Assembly (NCBI GenBank): GCA_023460085.1
Contig: JAEWRI010000038.1
Span: forward strand, 248,001-312,000
Direction of reading: 5' to 3'
DNA from: Bacillota bacterium
GTDB lineage: Bacteria; Bacillota; Clostridia; Christensenellales; SZUA-584
DNA length: 64,000 nucleotides
Shown here: positions 49,347 through 58,489 of the stretch, piece after piece
Layout of the letters: every line of letters begins with the position of its first letter
How positions within the stretch are numbered: position 1 is the first letter of the stretch
Notes under the pieces: generated by a model
The model's input: only the letters and a program-made list of their open reading frames with translations
Databases searched by the model: none
Told to the model about the DNA's origin: nothing
Made by a program: the position numbers and the translations under genes

Positions 49347-51215
49347 TCAGCTGTCATCCCGCGCGATGACGATGAGGTAGTCCTCCGGACCGAAGGAGAT
49401 GCGTGCGCGCTTGTCGGGGTTGGTTACCACCAGCATGCCCTCCGGCGTCACCTTCTTATACCCCACCGCGATTTCCCCACGCTGCCTTGCGATTTCGGTC
49501 AGCGCAAAGAAATCCAGTTCTGCGCCGGGAGTTACGTAACGCCCGGCCTTTTTCATGTACAGCTCGGAGCCATCGGCGTCCAGCAGGTCTTCAAACAGCA
49601 GCGAGAGCTTTCGGTTCTCCGAGATCTGCGTGACGATGAGGTTCGTAATAGTGCTGCCCACGATGAAGTCGTTGACGTCGGCCACCTTCGCCAGCTTCTG
49701 ATTGTTCACCGAGCGCATCTCGCTCGTGATGCTGTACTGGCGTCCGCGCAGCTTACCGATATTTCGGATATGGATGAGCAGCAGTATCGTTCTCGCGTCC
49801 GCGTCGTCGAAGCTGCAGTTCAGATCGCTCAGCAGCAATATGCTGGTGACGTCCTTTTCCAGCAGCGTCTCGAGATTCCTTCGGTTATAGATATCGCATT
49901 CAGTACGTACCAGCCGGATATTTTCAAACCGGCCCGCCGTCAGCCCGCCGGAGATGGAGGTGTCCGCCACCGTCACCACGGTATCCTTCGCCGCGTAGTG
50001 GTCATACTCCGCAAGTATGTCCGGCAAATACTCGTTACAACCCAGTATCAGCAGATGCTCATCCGTCTCGGCCATCTTCACGCCGGAAACCGCCGCCGAT
50101 AAATCGTGCGCGGAGGGCTGCGCCTGCGGTTTCGAAACGCCGTCGTCCTCCGCCAGGTGAATCACGCAATCGTCTTCGCTAAGCCGGGTGTCCATGGGCG
50201 GGTTCAGCAGCACCCTGCCGCCCTGCTCCAGCCCGACCACCGTAGACCGCTCGAACAAATTCAGTACTTCGCCAAACATCCTGCCGGAAAGCTCCGGGAA
50301 GCGCTCGAAGTAAAACTCCGCGCCGCCAAAGTCGAAAAACTCTGTGAGCACCTGCGAAAGACCGGGCTGACGGCAGGTGTGCGCGATGATGCGCGATATG
50401 GCGTCTTTGAAGAACAGCACCTCGGCCTTGCCCTCGCCCGCGATTCTGGCCGCCTGAAGGTTCTCCTCGCTGTGAATCATGGACGTGATGTGCATCTCCC
50501 TGTCGAAGGCATTCTGGGCTTTCAGATAGCTCACAACAGCCAGTATGGATTTGATCACGGAAAAATCGTCGTCCTGGTTGATGATGACGGAACGGCAGGT
50601 CTCGACGGATGCCCTCTCCAGCATAAAGCTTTGAATCGGGTTGCCGGTTTTGCAGATGACCCGGGTCGTCTTGAAATCCTTTATATGTCCGCGGATCATC
50701 TCCTCCATGGTGTCCTTTTCTTCCTCACCCAGCACGATGACGCAGTTCTTCTTTTTGTTTGCGCCCGCTTCGATGAGCTCGGACAGTATGGTGTAGATGC
50801 TGTCGGTAAAGCCGATGATCACCGTGTGGCCCGTTTCAATCACCTTGGAGTTGCCCTTGCGCAGGCTGTACAGCTTCTGCTCGAAGCCGGAATTGATAAT
50901 GCCTATCAATATGCTGGTCACGAAGATGCCGCATATGGTGACCACCGTCATCAGCAAAACAAATCCGATGTTGCCCGTATCATTGCCGGACAGCGTACCG
51001 GCGTCCAGCGTATGCATAAAGCTCTGCCAAATGGAGCTCCCGGCAGAAAACTGCTTGTTTACCAGCGCCCCCAGCACGCCTGCGATCACCACCACCACGG
51101 CGGTAATCAAAAACAGCATCACCACCAGCACGATGGTTCCTTTGGACATCAGGTTGTCAAAACGATAGCGAAATTTCTCTCTGAAGCCGGGCTTATGCTT
51201 GTTCATGTCTTTCAT
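49347..51215 (-). CDS. CASTOR/POLLUX-type ion channel protein
   Basis: 622 residues. Two or three membrane helices (about 27-50, 83-108), with a pore-like HTLDAGTLSGNDTG, precede two cytosolic nucleotide-binding RCK-like domains: TGHTVIIGFTDSIYTILSEL (from about 128) and EHLLILGCNEYLPDILAEYD (from about 385). This plan matches CASTOR/POLLUX-related channels, which in plants conduct cations at the nuclear envelope; bacterial relatives are likely potassium or calcium channels gated by a ligand. Monocistronic. Confidence 0.87.
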   Translation of the reverse strand: MKDMNKHKPGFREKFRYRFDNLMSKGTIVLVVMLFLITAVVVVIAGVLGALVNKQFSAGSSIWQSFMHTLDAGTLSGNDTGNIGFVLLMTVVTICGIFVTSILIGIINSGFEQKLYSLRKGNSKVIETGHTVIIGFTDSIYTILSELIEAGANKKKNCVIVLGEEEKDTMEEMIRGHIKDFKTTRVICKTGNPIQSFMLERASVETCRSVIINQDDDFSVIKSILAVVSYLKAQNAFDREMHITSMIHSEENLQAARIAGEGKAEVLFFKDAISRIIAHTCRQPGLSQVLTEFFDFGGAEFYFERFPELSGRMFGEVLNLFERSTVVGLEQGGRVLLNPPMDTRLSEDDCVIHLAEDDGVSKPQAQPSAHDLSAAVSGVKMAETDEHLLILGCNEYLPDILAEYDHYAAKDTVVTVADTSISGGLTAGRFENIRLVRTECDIYNRRNLETLLEKDVTSILLLSDLNCSFDDADARTILLLIHIRNIGKLRGRQYSITSEMRSVNNQKLAKVADVNDFIVGSTITNLIVTQISENRKLSLLFEDLLDADGSELYMKKAGRYVTPGAELDFFALTEIARQRGEIAVGYKKVTPEGMLVVTNPDKRARISFGPEDYLIVIARDDS

Positions 51216-51336
51216 CTCCTGCGGATTAGAATGGAACGTACAGCGTCATTTCCGTATCAGAATACCACGGCCCTTTGCGCATTTCTACATATTATGATAT
51301 TTTTCGCGCAGTTTTGGGGAAATAAAAAAGCAGCCT

Positions 51337-52230
51337 TCAGCTTCGCCTGCGCAGGGTACGCTCCCGTATGACATCGCCTTCGCCCGGCACGCTGCAAAGC
51401 AGCGGAGAGGCCGTGTCGCAGTGTGCGGCGGACATGCCGGGGCGGTTGGCATAGCAGTAAGCGCAGCGGTACGCACACGTATCATACGCGCCGATGTCTA
51501 CGCTTTCCGCGCAGCCGCAGGCGGGCCGCTGATTTTTATCCTTGCGGTACGGCACGGGAACGCCGCCGATGCGGCCCAGCAATTGCGTATCAATACAGGC
51601 GGCGCGTTCGATGCCGGGGTAGGACACATCCTCCGCACAGGCAGTCAGCCGCAGCCCGTATTCGCGCGCAATCCGCGTAAAGCCGCGTGCGATCTCCGCC
51701 TTTTCTTCATCCGCTGCCGGGCGGATACCCAGCCGTTTCGTCGCGCGCGCTGTCTTCTGATAAAAATCGAGGAAGCTGATGGTACAGCACTCTGTACAGT
51801 CTCTGAGATGATGCGCGATATAACCGAAGGCGTCGACATGGTACTGCGTGCCGTACCGCGGGTTCAGCGCCACAGGGTCGTAGCGCCATATCACACGCTG
51901 CTGCCCGATTTGACAGGCCAGCGCCCGGAAGGTTTCGATACGCGTTTCCAGCGCCGGAAGCCCCGGCTCCATATCCCCGCCGTATGCGTTCAGCGTGTAC
52001 TGAAAGCAGTAAGCGTACGGACGCAGCAAGCCCAGCTTGTCCAGCATCGGCGCGGCGTTCTTCGTCCACAGCACAAGGCCGGAGACCGCCTCGGGCAGCA
52101 GGCTGACGCGGCTCACCTGATGAGGGCGCATCGGGTTGCGCACCAGCGCGTACCCCTCGGCAAGGCGGCGCAGCAGCCAGCCGGAATAAAATGCCGGGAT
52201 ATCGGTTCTTCGGCTCGCGCTGATGATCAT
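51337..52230 (-). CDS. DUF1848 protein, putative radical-SAM-like
   Basis: 297 residues from the ATG at 52230, preceded by AAGGAGGAG. It opens ISASRRTDIPAFYSGWL as in DUF1848, with VLWTKNAAPML and VIWRYDPVALNP. The C-terminal Cys cluster CGCAESVDIGAYDTC followed by YRCAYCYAN should hold an iron-sulphur cluster. The family is related to radical SAM enzymes; no substrate is known. Monocistronic. Confidence 0.87.
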   Translation of the reverse strand: MIISASRRTDIPAFYSGWLLRRLAEGYALVRNPMRPHQVSRVSLLPEAVSGLVLWTKNAAPMLDKLGLLRPYAYCFQYTLNAYGGDMEPGLPALETRIETFRALACQIGQQRVIWRYDPVALNPRYGTQYHVDAFGYIAHHLRDCTECCTISFLDFYQKTARATKRLGIRPAADEEKAEIARGFTRIAREYGLRLTACAEDVSYPGIERAACIDTQLLGRIGGVPVPYRKDKNQRPACGCAESVDIGAYDTCAYRCAYCYANRPGMSAAHCDTASPLLCSVPGEGDVIRERTLRRRS

Positions 52231-52430
52231 GGTCTCCTCCTTCCCGGTGCGCTCCTGATTGCCTGATACCAAGCGTTGGGCGAGGGCATGCCGGAAACGA
52301 CCGTGAAACGGCGACACCGCAGCGCTCAGCGGCCTCTGGCGCACGGATTGGTTTCGGTGCCCGCCGCCGACCTTTTTTCGGCTACATCCTATCACAGATA
52401 TCCGCCTCGTTCAATCGGACGTACCGGCGC

Positions 52431-53147
52431 TTACCTTTCACCGCAGGGCGGGGAATCGCATACGGCGCAGCCATGCGGCGTACAGGCCAGACCGCAGCTG
52501 CAGCGCGTAGGCCCGAACAGCTTTGCGTAAGCGCGCGGAAATTCCGTGTTCACGTGGATAACTTCTTCCGCGAACTCATGCTGCGCTTCGGATACCTCCG
52601 GCAGCGCGTCGGCTTCCTGCTGTGTATCCACAATCATGCCGGGCGCGACGAACCGTCCTTCGGCAATGGTCACGCCGCCCGTCACCAGCGCGCCGGCGGA
52701 AATGTAGCTGCCGCCGCCGACCACGGCGTCGAACACGATGGCGCGAAAGCCCACGAATACGCCGCTAGCCAGCAGGCACGGGCCGTGCACAATGCAGCCG
52801 TGCGCGCACGACACGCGGCTGCCGATAAATATCGAATACTCCCGGCCATCCGCTTCCACGCGGCCGTGTGCCAGCCCGTGCAGTATCACCCCGTCCTGCA
52901 GGTTGCTGTCCTCGCCGATATAGAAGGGTGTACCCTCGTCCGCGCGTACACTCACAAGCGGCGCGATGAACACGTTCTTATCCACCGTCACATCGCCGAT
53001 GACGGACGAAAACGGCCCGACGTATGCGCTGGGATGCACGCATGGGCAGACGGATACGGGATTCAGCGACGTGATTGGATTGGGCGCGATGAAGTGCGCG
53101 TTTATCGACCACGTCTCGGGATTCATGCAATGACAAAACTCGCTCAT
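52431..53147 (-). CDS. Gamma-carbonic-anhydrase-like protein with Cys-rich tail
   Basis: 238 residues from the ATG at 53147 (AGGAG five bases upstream). A left-handed beta-helix of hexapeptide repeats (about 40-175) includes VSVRADEGTPFYIGEDSNLQ, VILHGL and CAHGCIVHGP, where the three His match zinc ligands of Cam-type gamma carbonic anhydrase. An alpha-helical end (EVSEAQHEFAEEVIH) is followed by a tail with seven Cys (RCSCGLACTPHGCAVCDSPP), which ordinary family members lack. It probably hydrates carbon dioxide; the tail may bind another metal. Confidence 0.82.
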   Translation of the reverse strand: MSEFCHCMNPETWSINAHFIAPNPITSLNPVSVCPCVHPSAYVGPFSSVIGDVTVDKNVFIAPLVSVRADEGTPFYIGEDSNLQDGVILHGLAHGRVEADGREYSIFIGSRVSCAHGCIVHGPCLLASGVFVGFRAIVFDAVVGGGSYISAGALVTGGVTIAEGRFVAPGMIVDTQQEADALPEVSEAQHEFAEEVIHVNTEFPRAYAKLFGPTRCSCGLACTPHGCAVCDSPPCGER

Positions 53148-53284
53148 ACTCACTCCTGTGATCGCAGATATATACCATGCTATGAAAGTATCCAGGAATG
53201 TGTGCGGCTGTATTGCGCGTATCAGAGCGTTTCAGAAGACGTCAAGCGGGTTATATCTAGGTGACAAACTTTTCCGGAGTTTAT

Positions 53285-53683
53285 ATGAGCAAGAAAAAGC
53301 GCGGATTTACCGTGGTCGAGGTCGTCGTGGTCATGGCGATGCTGGCCATACTGGCGTTTATTGCGATACCCAAGCTGATATCCATCATCGTCCGGGCGCA
53401 GGCCGCCGCCGATATGAGCAGCGTCAAGATACTGAATGACGTCACGGCCAATTACCGCGTGCTGAACGGCGTTGAGACGGGCGATGTGTTCGCGGGAATT
53501 GACAGCGACGCGGCGCGCATGCAGGCGCTGGTGGACGCCGAACTGCTGGCCGCGATACCGAAGCCGCAGGAGAAGGACGCTTCGTTTCAATGGAACATCG
53601 GCACCCAGAGCTGGGGGCTCGTTGTGGCGGGCGAGGCTGTACCGAGCACAGCACTGGGCAGCTCTTATACGCGCTGCGGGTAG
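53285..53683 (+). CDS. Second type IV prepilin-like protein
   Basis: 132 residues from the ATG at 53285 with GGAG 6 bases upstream. Cleavage site KKRG/FTVVEV with Glu5, hydrophobic helix to about residue 33, then a globular domain of about 95 residues ending with a single Cys (SYTRCG). It differs from the operon pilin at 45148 in its C-terminal domain, so it may be a minor pilin or a competence-type pseudopilin. It stands alone, 7.8 kb away from the pilus operon. Confidence 0.88.
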   Translation: MSKKKRGFTVVEVVVVMAMLAILAFIAIPKLISIIVRAQAAADMSSVKILNDVTANYRVLNGVETGDVFAGIDSDAARMQALVDAELLAAIPKPQEKDASFQWNIGTQSWGLVVAGEAVPSTALGSSYTRCG

Positions 53684-53694
53684 TATCCGGCTAA

Positions 53695-53717
53695 GCCGCG
53701 AAGGCGGTTTTTTGTTG
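53695..53717 (+). terminator. Terminator of the second pilin gene
   Basis: Short stem CCGC/GCGG with a GAAG loop followed by TTTTTTGTTGT. Confidence 0.65.
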
Positions 53718-53728
53718 TCACGAAAGCG

Positions 53729-54790
53729 TCAGCTGAAATATTCGTCCTGTATACCGCCCTCGAATGAGCGGAAAAGCGCCTCGCGCCCCGGCACATCGGT
53801 GTGTATGGTATTATACACCGTTCCGATAGCCTCCGAAATCTGCGCGGCAGGCAGCATCCGAATGTTTGCCGATGGCCGGAAGTACAGCATCAGCGGGAAA
53901 CCGCCTGCCTGCGTAGGCATCCGGTAGTCCACGCCGAGCTTCTTTGCGCCCAGCCGCTCGTAGAATTTCACCCTGCGCTGCTGCTCCGCCCTTAGGGCCT
54001 CGTCCTCCGCGTCCGGAGGCTCAATTTCCATGTACACGCCCACGATGCCCTCCTGCCGCGATTCGGCGATCCGATTAAAGAGCAGCGTGCCGTAGCCCGA
54101 ATCCCGGAACTTGGGGTCCACCGCCATGTAATCCAGCCAGAGCGCCTTTTGATCCTCCAGCTCCAGCACCAGCGCGTATCCCACTATCTCGTCAAACACC
54201 TTATGCTTCGCCAGCAGCAGCCGGTACTTTTCTTTTTCCATGAGCATTTCGAGGTGCTCCAGCGGCTTTAACTCTGAGGGCTGGAAGTCCTTCATGAAGC
54301 GCTGATACAACTCCTGCATATCCCTCGTGCTGCCTTCGGCGATGTCGATGTCGTTGAGCTCGCCCGTCACGAAGCGCTGAAAGCCCGGTTTAAACAGGCG
54401 CAGATTATGCTTGAACCAGGTATAGTGCAGACGGTTTTCCTCAAACATCACGGGAATCCACGTCTCGGACAGCTGGAAACGGCCCTTCTTGTCCTTCTGT
54501 CGGTCGTAAATCGTCTCGACAAGGTTCCAGCACATATAAGCGTATATACCGTACTTCTTTTTAAAACCATCCTCCGCGCCCCGACGATAGAACTGCGAGG
54601 TGAGCGCGTAGTCGCGAAGGTCGGGGTCTTCCAGCCCGATGCGCAGCAGCTCGCTGTACTGGTTGTCGATATCGGCATACGAATCGTCCTGACGCGACTG
54701 CCGGTATATGAACAGCGTCACCATCACCGACATGCAGGCGAACAGCGCGGAGAGCAGCGAAATCATGAGGCTCCAGTTGTTGATGTCCAT
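53729..54790 (-). CDS. Membrane-anchored GNAT acetyltransferase-like protein
   Basis: 353 residues. One N-terminal membrane helix (about 8-29) is followed by a soluble helical region (35-165) and a C-terminal GNAT-like domain (about 170-330) with LDYMAVDPKFRDSGYGTLLF in the acetyl-CoA-binding position and FYERLGAKKLG near its end. The N-terminal region resembles DUF4760-type membrane proteins. An anchored acetyltransferase is unusual; substrate unknown. Monocistronic. Confidence 0.8.
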   Translation of the reverse strand: MDINNWSLMISLLSALFACMSVMVTLFIYRQSRQDDSYADIDNQYSELLRIGLEDPDLRDYALTSQFYRRGAEDGFKKKYGIYAYMCWNLVETIYDRQKDKKGRFQLSETWIPVMFEENRLHYTWFKHNLRLFKPGFQRFVTGELNDIDIAEGSTRDMQELYQRFMKDFQPSELKPLEHLEMLMEKEKYRLLLAKHKVFDEIVGYALVLELEDQKALWLDYMAVDPKFRDSGYGTLLFNRIAESRQEGIVGVYMEIEPPDAEDEALRAEQQRRVKFYERLGAKKLGVDYRMPTQAGGFPLMLYFRPSANIRMLPAAQISEAIGTVYNTIHTDVPGREALFRSFEGGIQDEYFS

Positions 54791-54904
54791 CCCTTTCCTC
54801 CCCTGACAATCTTCCGTTTATCATATCACAGCGGGCATCCAAAATAAAGGAACGCTGGCCGGCAATCCCATTAGCGCGGGGTTTTATTGCGCGCCGGTTT
54901 ACTG

Positions 54905-54910
54905 TATAAT
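54905..54910 (+). promoter_or_regulatory. -10 box of the acyl-CoA synthetase gene
   Basis: A perfect TATAAT 19 bases before the ATG; no convincing -35 (TTTTAT at 54882-54887 with a 17-base spacer is the best). Confidence 0.5.
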
Positions 54911-54929
54911 GGCAGCAGGAGGGACTGCC

Positions 54930-57161
54930 ATGCTTTCACACGCCTTTGATACCATCGACCGCATACTGCAGGAAGCCCATGGGGACGGACGCTCCACGCT
55001 GTTCGAGCACGAGGTATACGGCGTGCTGGCGGCAGTGGGCGTGGAAACGCCGCGCTGCGCGTTTGTACGCGATCCATCCGAGGTCACCGAAGCGCTGCTG
55101 AAGCCGTTTGGAAGCGCGGTGATGGTGAAAACCGTATCCCGCGATATGGCGCATAACCAGCGCTACGGCGGCGTGCGCAAGGTAAGCTATCTCGATCCGC
55201 TGTTCGTGCGATTCGCGCTCTCCGCCATGCGGGACGAGGTGCTCTCGCACTTCCCGGAAGACGGAAAGCCGCTTATCGACGGTTTTCTCATCGTCGAATT
55301 CGTGAAGTTCACGCAGGCGCTGGGCAGCGAGATCATGATAGGCGTGGGCGAAGACCCGGCCTTCGGCGCGGTGGTGACGCTCACCAAGGGCGGCGACGAC
55401 GCGGAGTTCTTTTCGCAGTACTACGATCCCGCCAATCTTTTTCTCGCGCCGCTCAGCATAGACGAGGCCAGAGCCATCGTGGGCAAGCTGAAAATCCGCC
55501 ACAAGTACCGGGAAACCGGCCATCTTGACTACCTTGAAAAGATTGCGCACGCGCTCAGCGCGATGAGCCTGCTGGGCCACCACTATTCGTTCATGAGCTG
55601 CCGCTCCTCGGCGTTCCATATCAAGGCGCTGGATATCAACCCGCTCGTATTCTCTGAAGACGGGCGTTTCGTCGCGGTGGACGGTTATGCGGAGTTCGCG
55701 CCCGCACGGCAGTGCGCCGCCTCCTCCGCGCCTGATACGCAGGGACTGGACGGCTTTTTCAATCCGCGCGGCATCGCGGTGCTGGGCGTTTCGTCTCAGG
55801 CAGAGAAGTACAGCATGGCGCGCATCATCGTGGAGCTGTTTCAGGATTTGGGCCGGGACGACATCTACTGCGTCAACCCCAAGGGCGGCGAGGCCGTAGC
55901 GGGCGGGCGCACATACCCGCTTTACCGCAGCCTTGCGGACATTCCGGGCCCGTACGATTTGGTAGTCTATGCGGCCCCCGCCAAGAACACGCTGAAGTTT
56001 CTTGAAACGGTGCCAGAGGGCAAGGCGGTGATACTCATCTCCGGCATGCCGGCCGATCTGCCTTACGCACAGTTCGAGGCGGAGGTTCAGCGCGTCCGCA
56101 GGGACGGAGTACGCCTCATCGGCCCCAACTGCATGGGTGTTTTCTTTGCCCCGGATGAAACGCACGCAGGCGTCAATACGCTGTTCATCGATGAAAACCA
56201 TCTGCGCATCCCCTACTCGGCGGACAGCAACGCGGCGCTGCTTACGCAGAGCGGCGCCATGGGCATCACCACCGTGGAACGCGCGCAGCATTCGCGCATC
56301 ATCCGCAGCATCGTAAGTTTTGGCAACAAGATAGACGTCAGCGCGCCGGATCTCATGGCGTACTTTGCGGAAAAGCCGGGCATCGACGTCATGTCGCTCT
56401 ACATCGAGGGCATTGGCGAGGGCGAGGGGCGGCAGTTCTTCGACACCGTCAAACGCATCCGCCAGCCCGTCATCGTCTATAAATCGGGCAGAACCGAAGC
56501 GGGCGCGAAAGCCGCGGCCTCTCATACCGCCGCCATGTCGGGCAGCTACGATGTATTCCGCGCGGCCTGCGTGCAGTCGGGCTGCGTACTCACCGAAGCG
56601 CTGGACGACTTCTACTGCTACACCAAGGCCTTTGCGATGCTGGATAAAAAGCGTCCGCGGGGCAACCGTGTGGCGGGCGTGGTGAACGCAGGCCTCGACG
56701 CCACGATGGGCGCGGATACGCTGCGCTTCCTGCAGCAGGCGGCGCTCTCCGACGAAACGCTGCAAAAGCTCGCCGCGCTCAATACGCACGGCCTGGTGGA
56801 TACGCGCACCTCCTTCCTCGATCTCACGCCCATGACGGATGACACAGGCTACGCCAAATACATTGAAACGGTGCTGCAGGACGAGGGCGTGGACTGCATG
56901 TTCGTGGCCGTCGTGCCGCATATCGAAAACCTCAAAACGCTGGAGAACGACTATCTGGATGCCGACGCGGTATTCCCGCTGATTGCAGACGTGGCGCGGC
57001 GGTATGACAAGCCCATCGTGGTATCGGTCAACTCGGGCAACCACTATCAGCATGCGGTGGCATATCTGGAGGAGCGCGGCCTGCCCGTGTACGGCAACAT
57101 CCACGCCGCCATCCGCAGTCTGGACGCTTTCGTGGAATACTGGATGACCCAAAAGCGGTAG
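54930..57161 (+). CDS. ADP-forming acyl-CoA synthetase, fused beta-alpha
   Basis: 743 residues from the ATG at 54930 with AGGAGGG upstream. The ATP-grasp (beta) part comes first (about 1-250; VMVKTVSRDMAHNQRYGGV), followed by CoA-binding (about 262-370; NPRGIAVLGVSSQAEKY) and succinyl-CoA-synthetase-like (alpha) parts (RLIGPNCMGV, LLTQSGAMGITT, and the phospho-His loop in ASHTAAMSGS). Enzymes of this type convert acyl-CoA, ADP and phosphate to acid, CoA and ATP in anaerobes. The beta-first order is less common than alpha-first. Confidence 0.88.
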   Translation: MLSHAFDTIDRILQEAHGDGRSTLFEHEVYGVLAAVGVETPRCAFVRDPSEVTEALLKPFGSAVMVKTVSRDMAHNQRYGGVRKVSYLDPLFVRFALSAMRDEVLSHFPEDGKPLIDGFLIVEFVKFTQALGSEIMIGVGEDPAFGAVVTLTKGGDDAEFFSQYYDPANLFLAPLSIDEARAIVGKLKIRHKYRETGHLDYLEKIAHALSAMSLLGHHYSFMSCRSSAFHIKALDINPLVFSEDGRFVAVDGYAEFAPARQCAASSAPDTQGLDGFFNPRGIAVLGVSSQAEKYSMARIIVELFQDLGRDDIYCVNPKGGEAVAGGRTYPLYRSLADIPGPYDLVVYAAPAKNTLKFLETVPEGKAVILISGMPADLPYAQFEAEVQRVRRDGVRLIGPNCMGVFFAPDETHAGVNTLFIDENHLRIPYSADSNAALLTQSGAMGITTVERAQHSRIIRSIVSFGNKIDVSAPDLMAYFAEKPGIDVMSLYIEGIGEGEGRQFFDTVKRIRQPVIVYKSGRTEAGAKAAASHTAAMSGSYDVFRAACVQSGCVLTEALDDFYCYTKAFAMLDKKRPRGNRVAGVVNAGLDATMGADTLRFLQQAALSDETLQKLAALNTHGLVDTRTSFLDLTPMTDDTGYAKYIETVLQDEGVDCMFVAVVPHIENLKTLENDYLDADAVFPLIADVARRYDKPIVVSVNSGNHYQHAVAYLEERGLPVYGNIHAAIRSLDAFVEYWMTQKR

Positions 57162-57314
57162 CCGCAGAGAAACTTTCAAAGCCGCGGCAGGGATTTCGGC
57201 AAACAGCAAGAATATATACGATGGGGCCGGATGCCCTCCGGCCTTTCCAAAATATACAAAACTGAAGAAACGGCACAGCGGGCGCTGTTCGGCAGCCCCG
57301 GAATGCACCCCGGA

Positions 57315-57330
57315 TTTGAAACGTTTCAAA
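57315..57330. promoter_or_regulatory. 16-bp palindrome, LacI-type operator
   Basis: TTTGAAACGTTTCAAA is a perfect palindrome with the central CG typical of LacI-family and CcpA-like operators. It lies 32 bases before the UroD-family gene. A half-site GAAACTTTCAAAG occurs at about 57169-57181. Confidence 0.6.
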
Positions 57331-57361
57331 TAGCGGTGTGCCGTTTCATGAAAGGACATCC

Positions 57362-58447
57362 ATGACGACATTCTACGACCTGGATCTCCCCTGCAAGCCT
57401 GACTTTGTGGAGTGCATGAAGCGCGTATACGCCTGGTATGCGGGTGAAGTCATCGATCGCGCGCCGGTGCGATTCGCGGCCCATAACGCGCAGTTTGAAA
57501 CCGCCGATACCGCAGGGCGCTGGGCCACGCTGAAGGAGCGCTGGTACGACGCCCAGTATCAGGTGGATCATTTCATCGCTTCGCTCCCCTCCGTGCTGTT
57601 GGGCGAAACCTTCCCTGTTTTCTGGCCGAACCTCGGTCCCAACGTTTTCGCCGCGATACTGGGCGGCGCGGAGCTCACCTTCGGCGAGGTCACCTCGTGG
57701 ATACACCCTGTCCTCTCTTCCGCACAGGATGCCGGCGCTATCCGCTGGCACGAGGAAAGCGAATATTTTCAAAAGCTGCTGGAGCTCACCGACTGCGCGC
57801 TGGAGCGCTGCGAGCATCGGTTTATGGTAGGCTACACGGATATTCACCCCAGCCTCGATTGCCTTGACGCGCTGCGCGGCACCGAGGCGCTGTGCATGGA
57901 CATGTATGACGAACCGGACGCGGTGCGGGTGCTGACCGAGCGGTGCTTCGCGCCGTTGGAGAGCGCGATGAAGCGCTTTCACGACAAGCTGAGAACCAAA
58001 AAGCAGCTCTCCGTCACGTGGATGAATATCCCCTCCTACGAAACCATGCATATCCCCAGCTGCGATCTCGGCGCAATGCTCTCGCGGGATCACTTCGACG
58101 AATTCTCGCTGCCGTACGTGCGGCGCGAGGCGGCACTGTTCGCGCACAACATCTTCCACGTGGACGGCAAAGGCGTGGCACGCCATCTGGACGCGCTGCT
58201 TCAAGTGGAGAATATCCACGCCATACAGTGGGTTCAGGGCGTCGGCGAGGACAGGCCCATACTGCAGTGGGTGCCGCTCATTCGCAAGGTGCAGCAGGCG
58301 GGAAAGGGCGTGGTGGTGGATCTGCATCTGGACGAACTGGAGGAGTTTATATCCCGCGTACCGCCCAAAGGGATTTATCTGTGCATCGACGAAGCCGATC
58401 CGCTCATTCAGCAGCGCGTGCTGCAGCGGCTGCTGAAGTGGAACTAA
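57362..58447 (+). CDS. Uroporphyrinogen decarboxylase-family protein
   Basis: 361 residues from the ATG at 57362 with AAAGGA upstream. The TIM-barrel UroD/MtaA-type fold is suggested by VGYTDIHPSLDCLDALRG, CFAPLESAMKRFHDKL and the late HNIFHVDGKGVARHLDALL. In Clostridia such proteins are often methyltransferases acting with corrinoid proteins and not haem-synthesis enzymes; the zinc-ligand pattern of MtaA is not clearly complete. No corrinoid protein is adjacent. A LacI-type palindrome upstream suggests sugar-linked control. Confidence 0.78.
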   Translation: MTTFYDLDLPCKPDFVECMKRVYAWYAGEVIDRAPVRFAAHNAQFETADTAGRWATLKERWYDAQYQVDHFIASLPSVLLGETFPVFWPNLGPNVFAAILGGAELTFGEVTSWIHPVLSSAQDAGAIRWHEESEYFQKLLELTDCALERCEHRFMVGYTDIHPSLDCLDALRGTEALCMDMYDEPDAVRVLTERCFAPLESAMKRFHDKLRTKKQLSVTWMNIPSYETMHIPSCDLGAMLSRDHFDEFSLPYVRREAALFAHNIFHVDGKGVARHLDALLQVENIHAIQWVQGVGEDRPILQWVPLIRKVQQAGKGVVVDLHLDELEEFISRVPPKGIYLCIDEADPLIQQRVLQRLLKWN

Positions 58448-58448
58448 A

Positions 58449-58479
58449 ATATCCGGCAGGCCCCTGGCGCGCCGGATAT
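58449..58479. terminator. Hairpin between convergent genes
   Basis: A perfect 9-bp stem ATATCCGGC/GCCGGATAT. On the minus strand it is followed by TTTTAGTT, so it can end the ABC permease transcript. Confidence 0.65.
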
Positions 58480-58489
58480 CCGTCAACCT

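Noticed and set aside
54936..57371. 811-codon minus-strand open frame opposite the acyl-CoA synthetase
   Set aside because: Antisense artefact of high GC content; the plus-strand gene has complete domains, a TATAAT box and a ribosome site.
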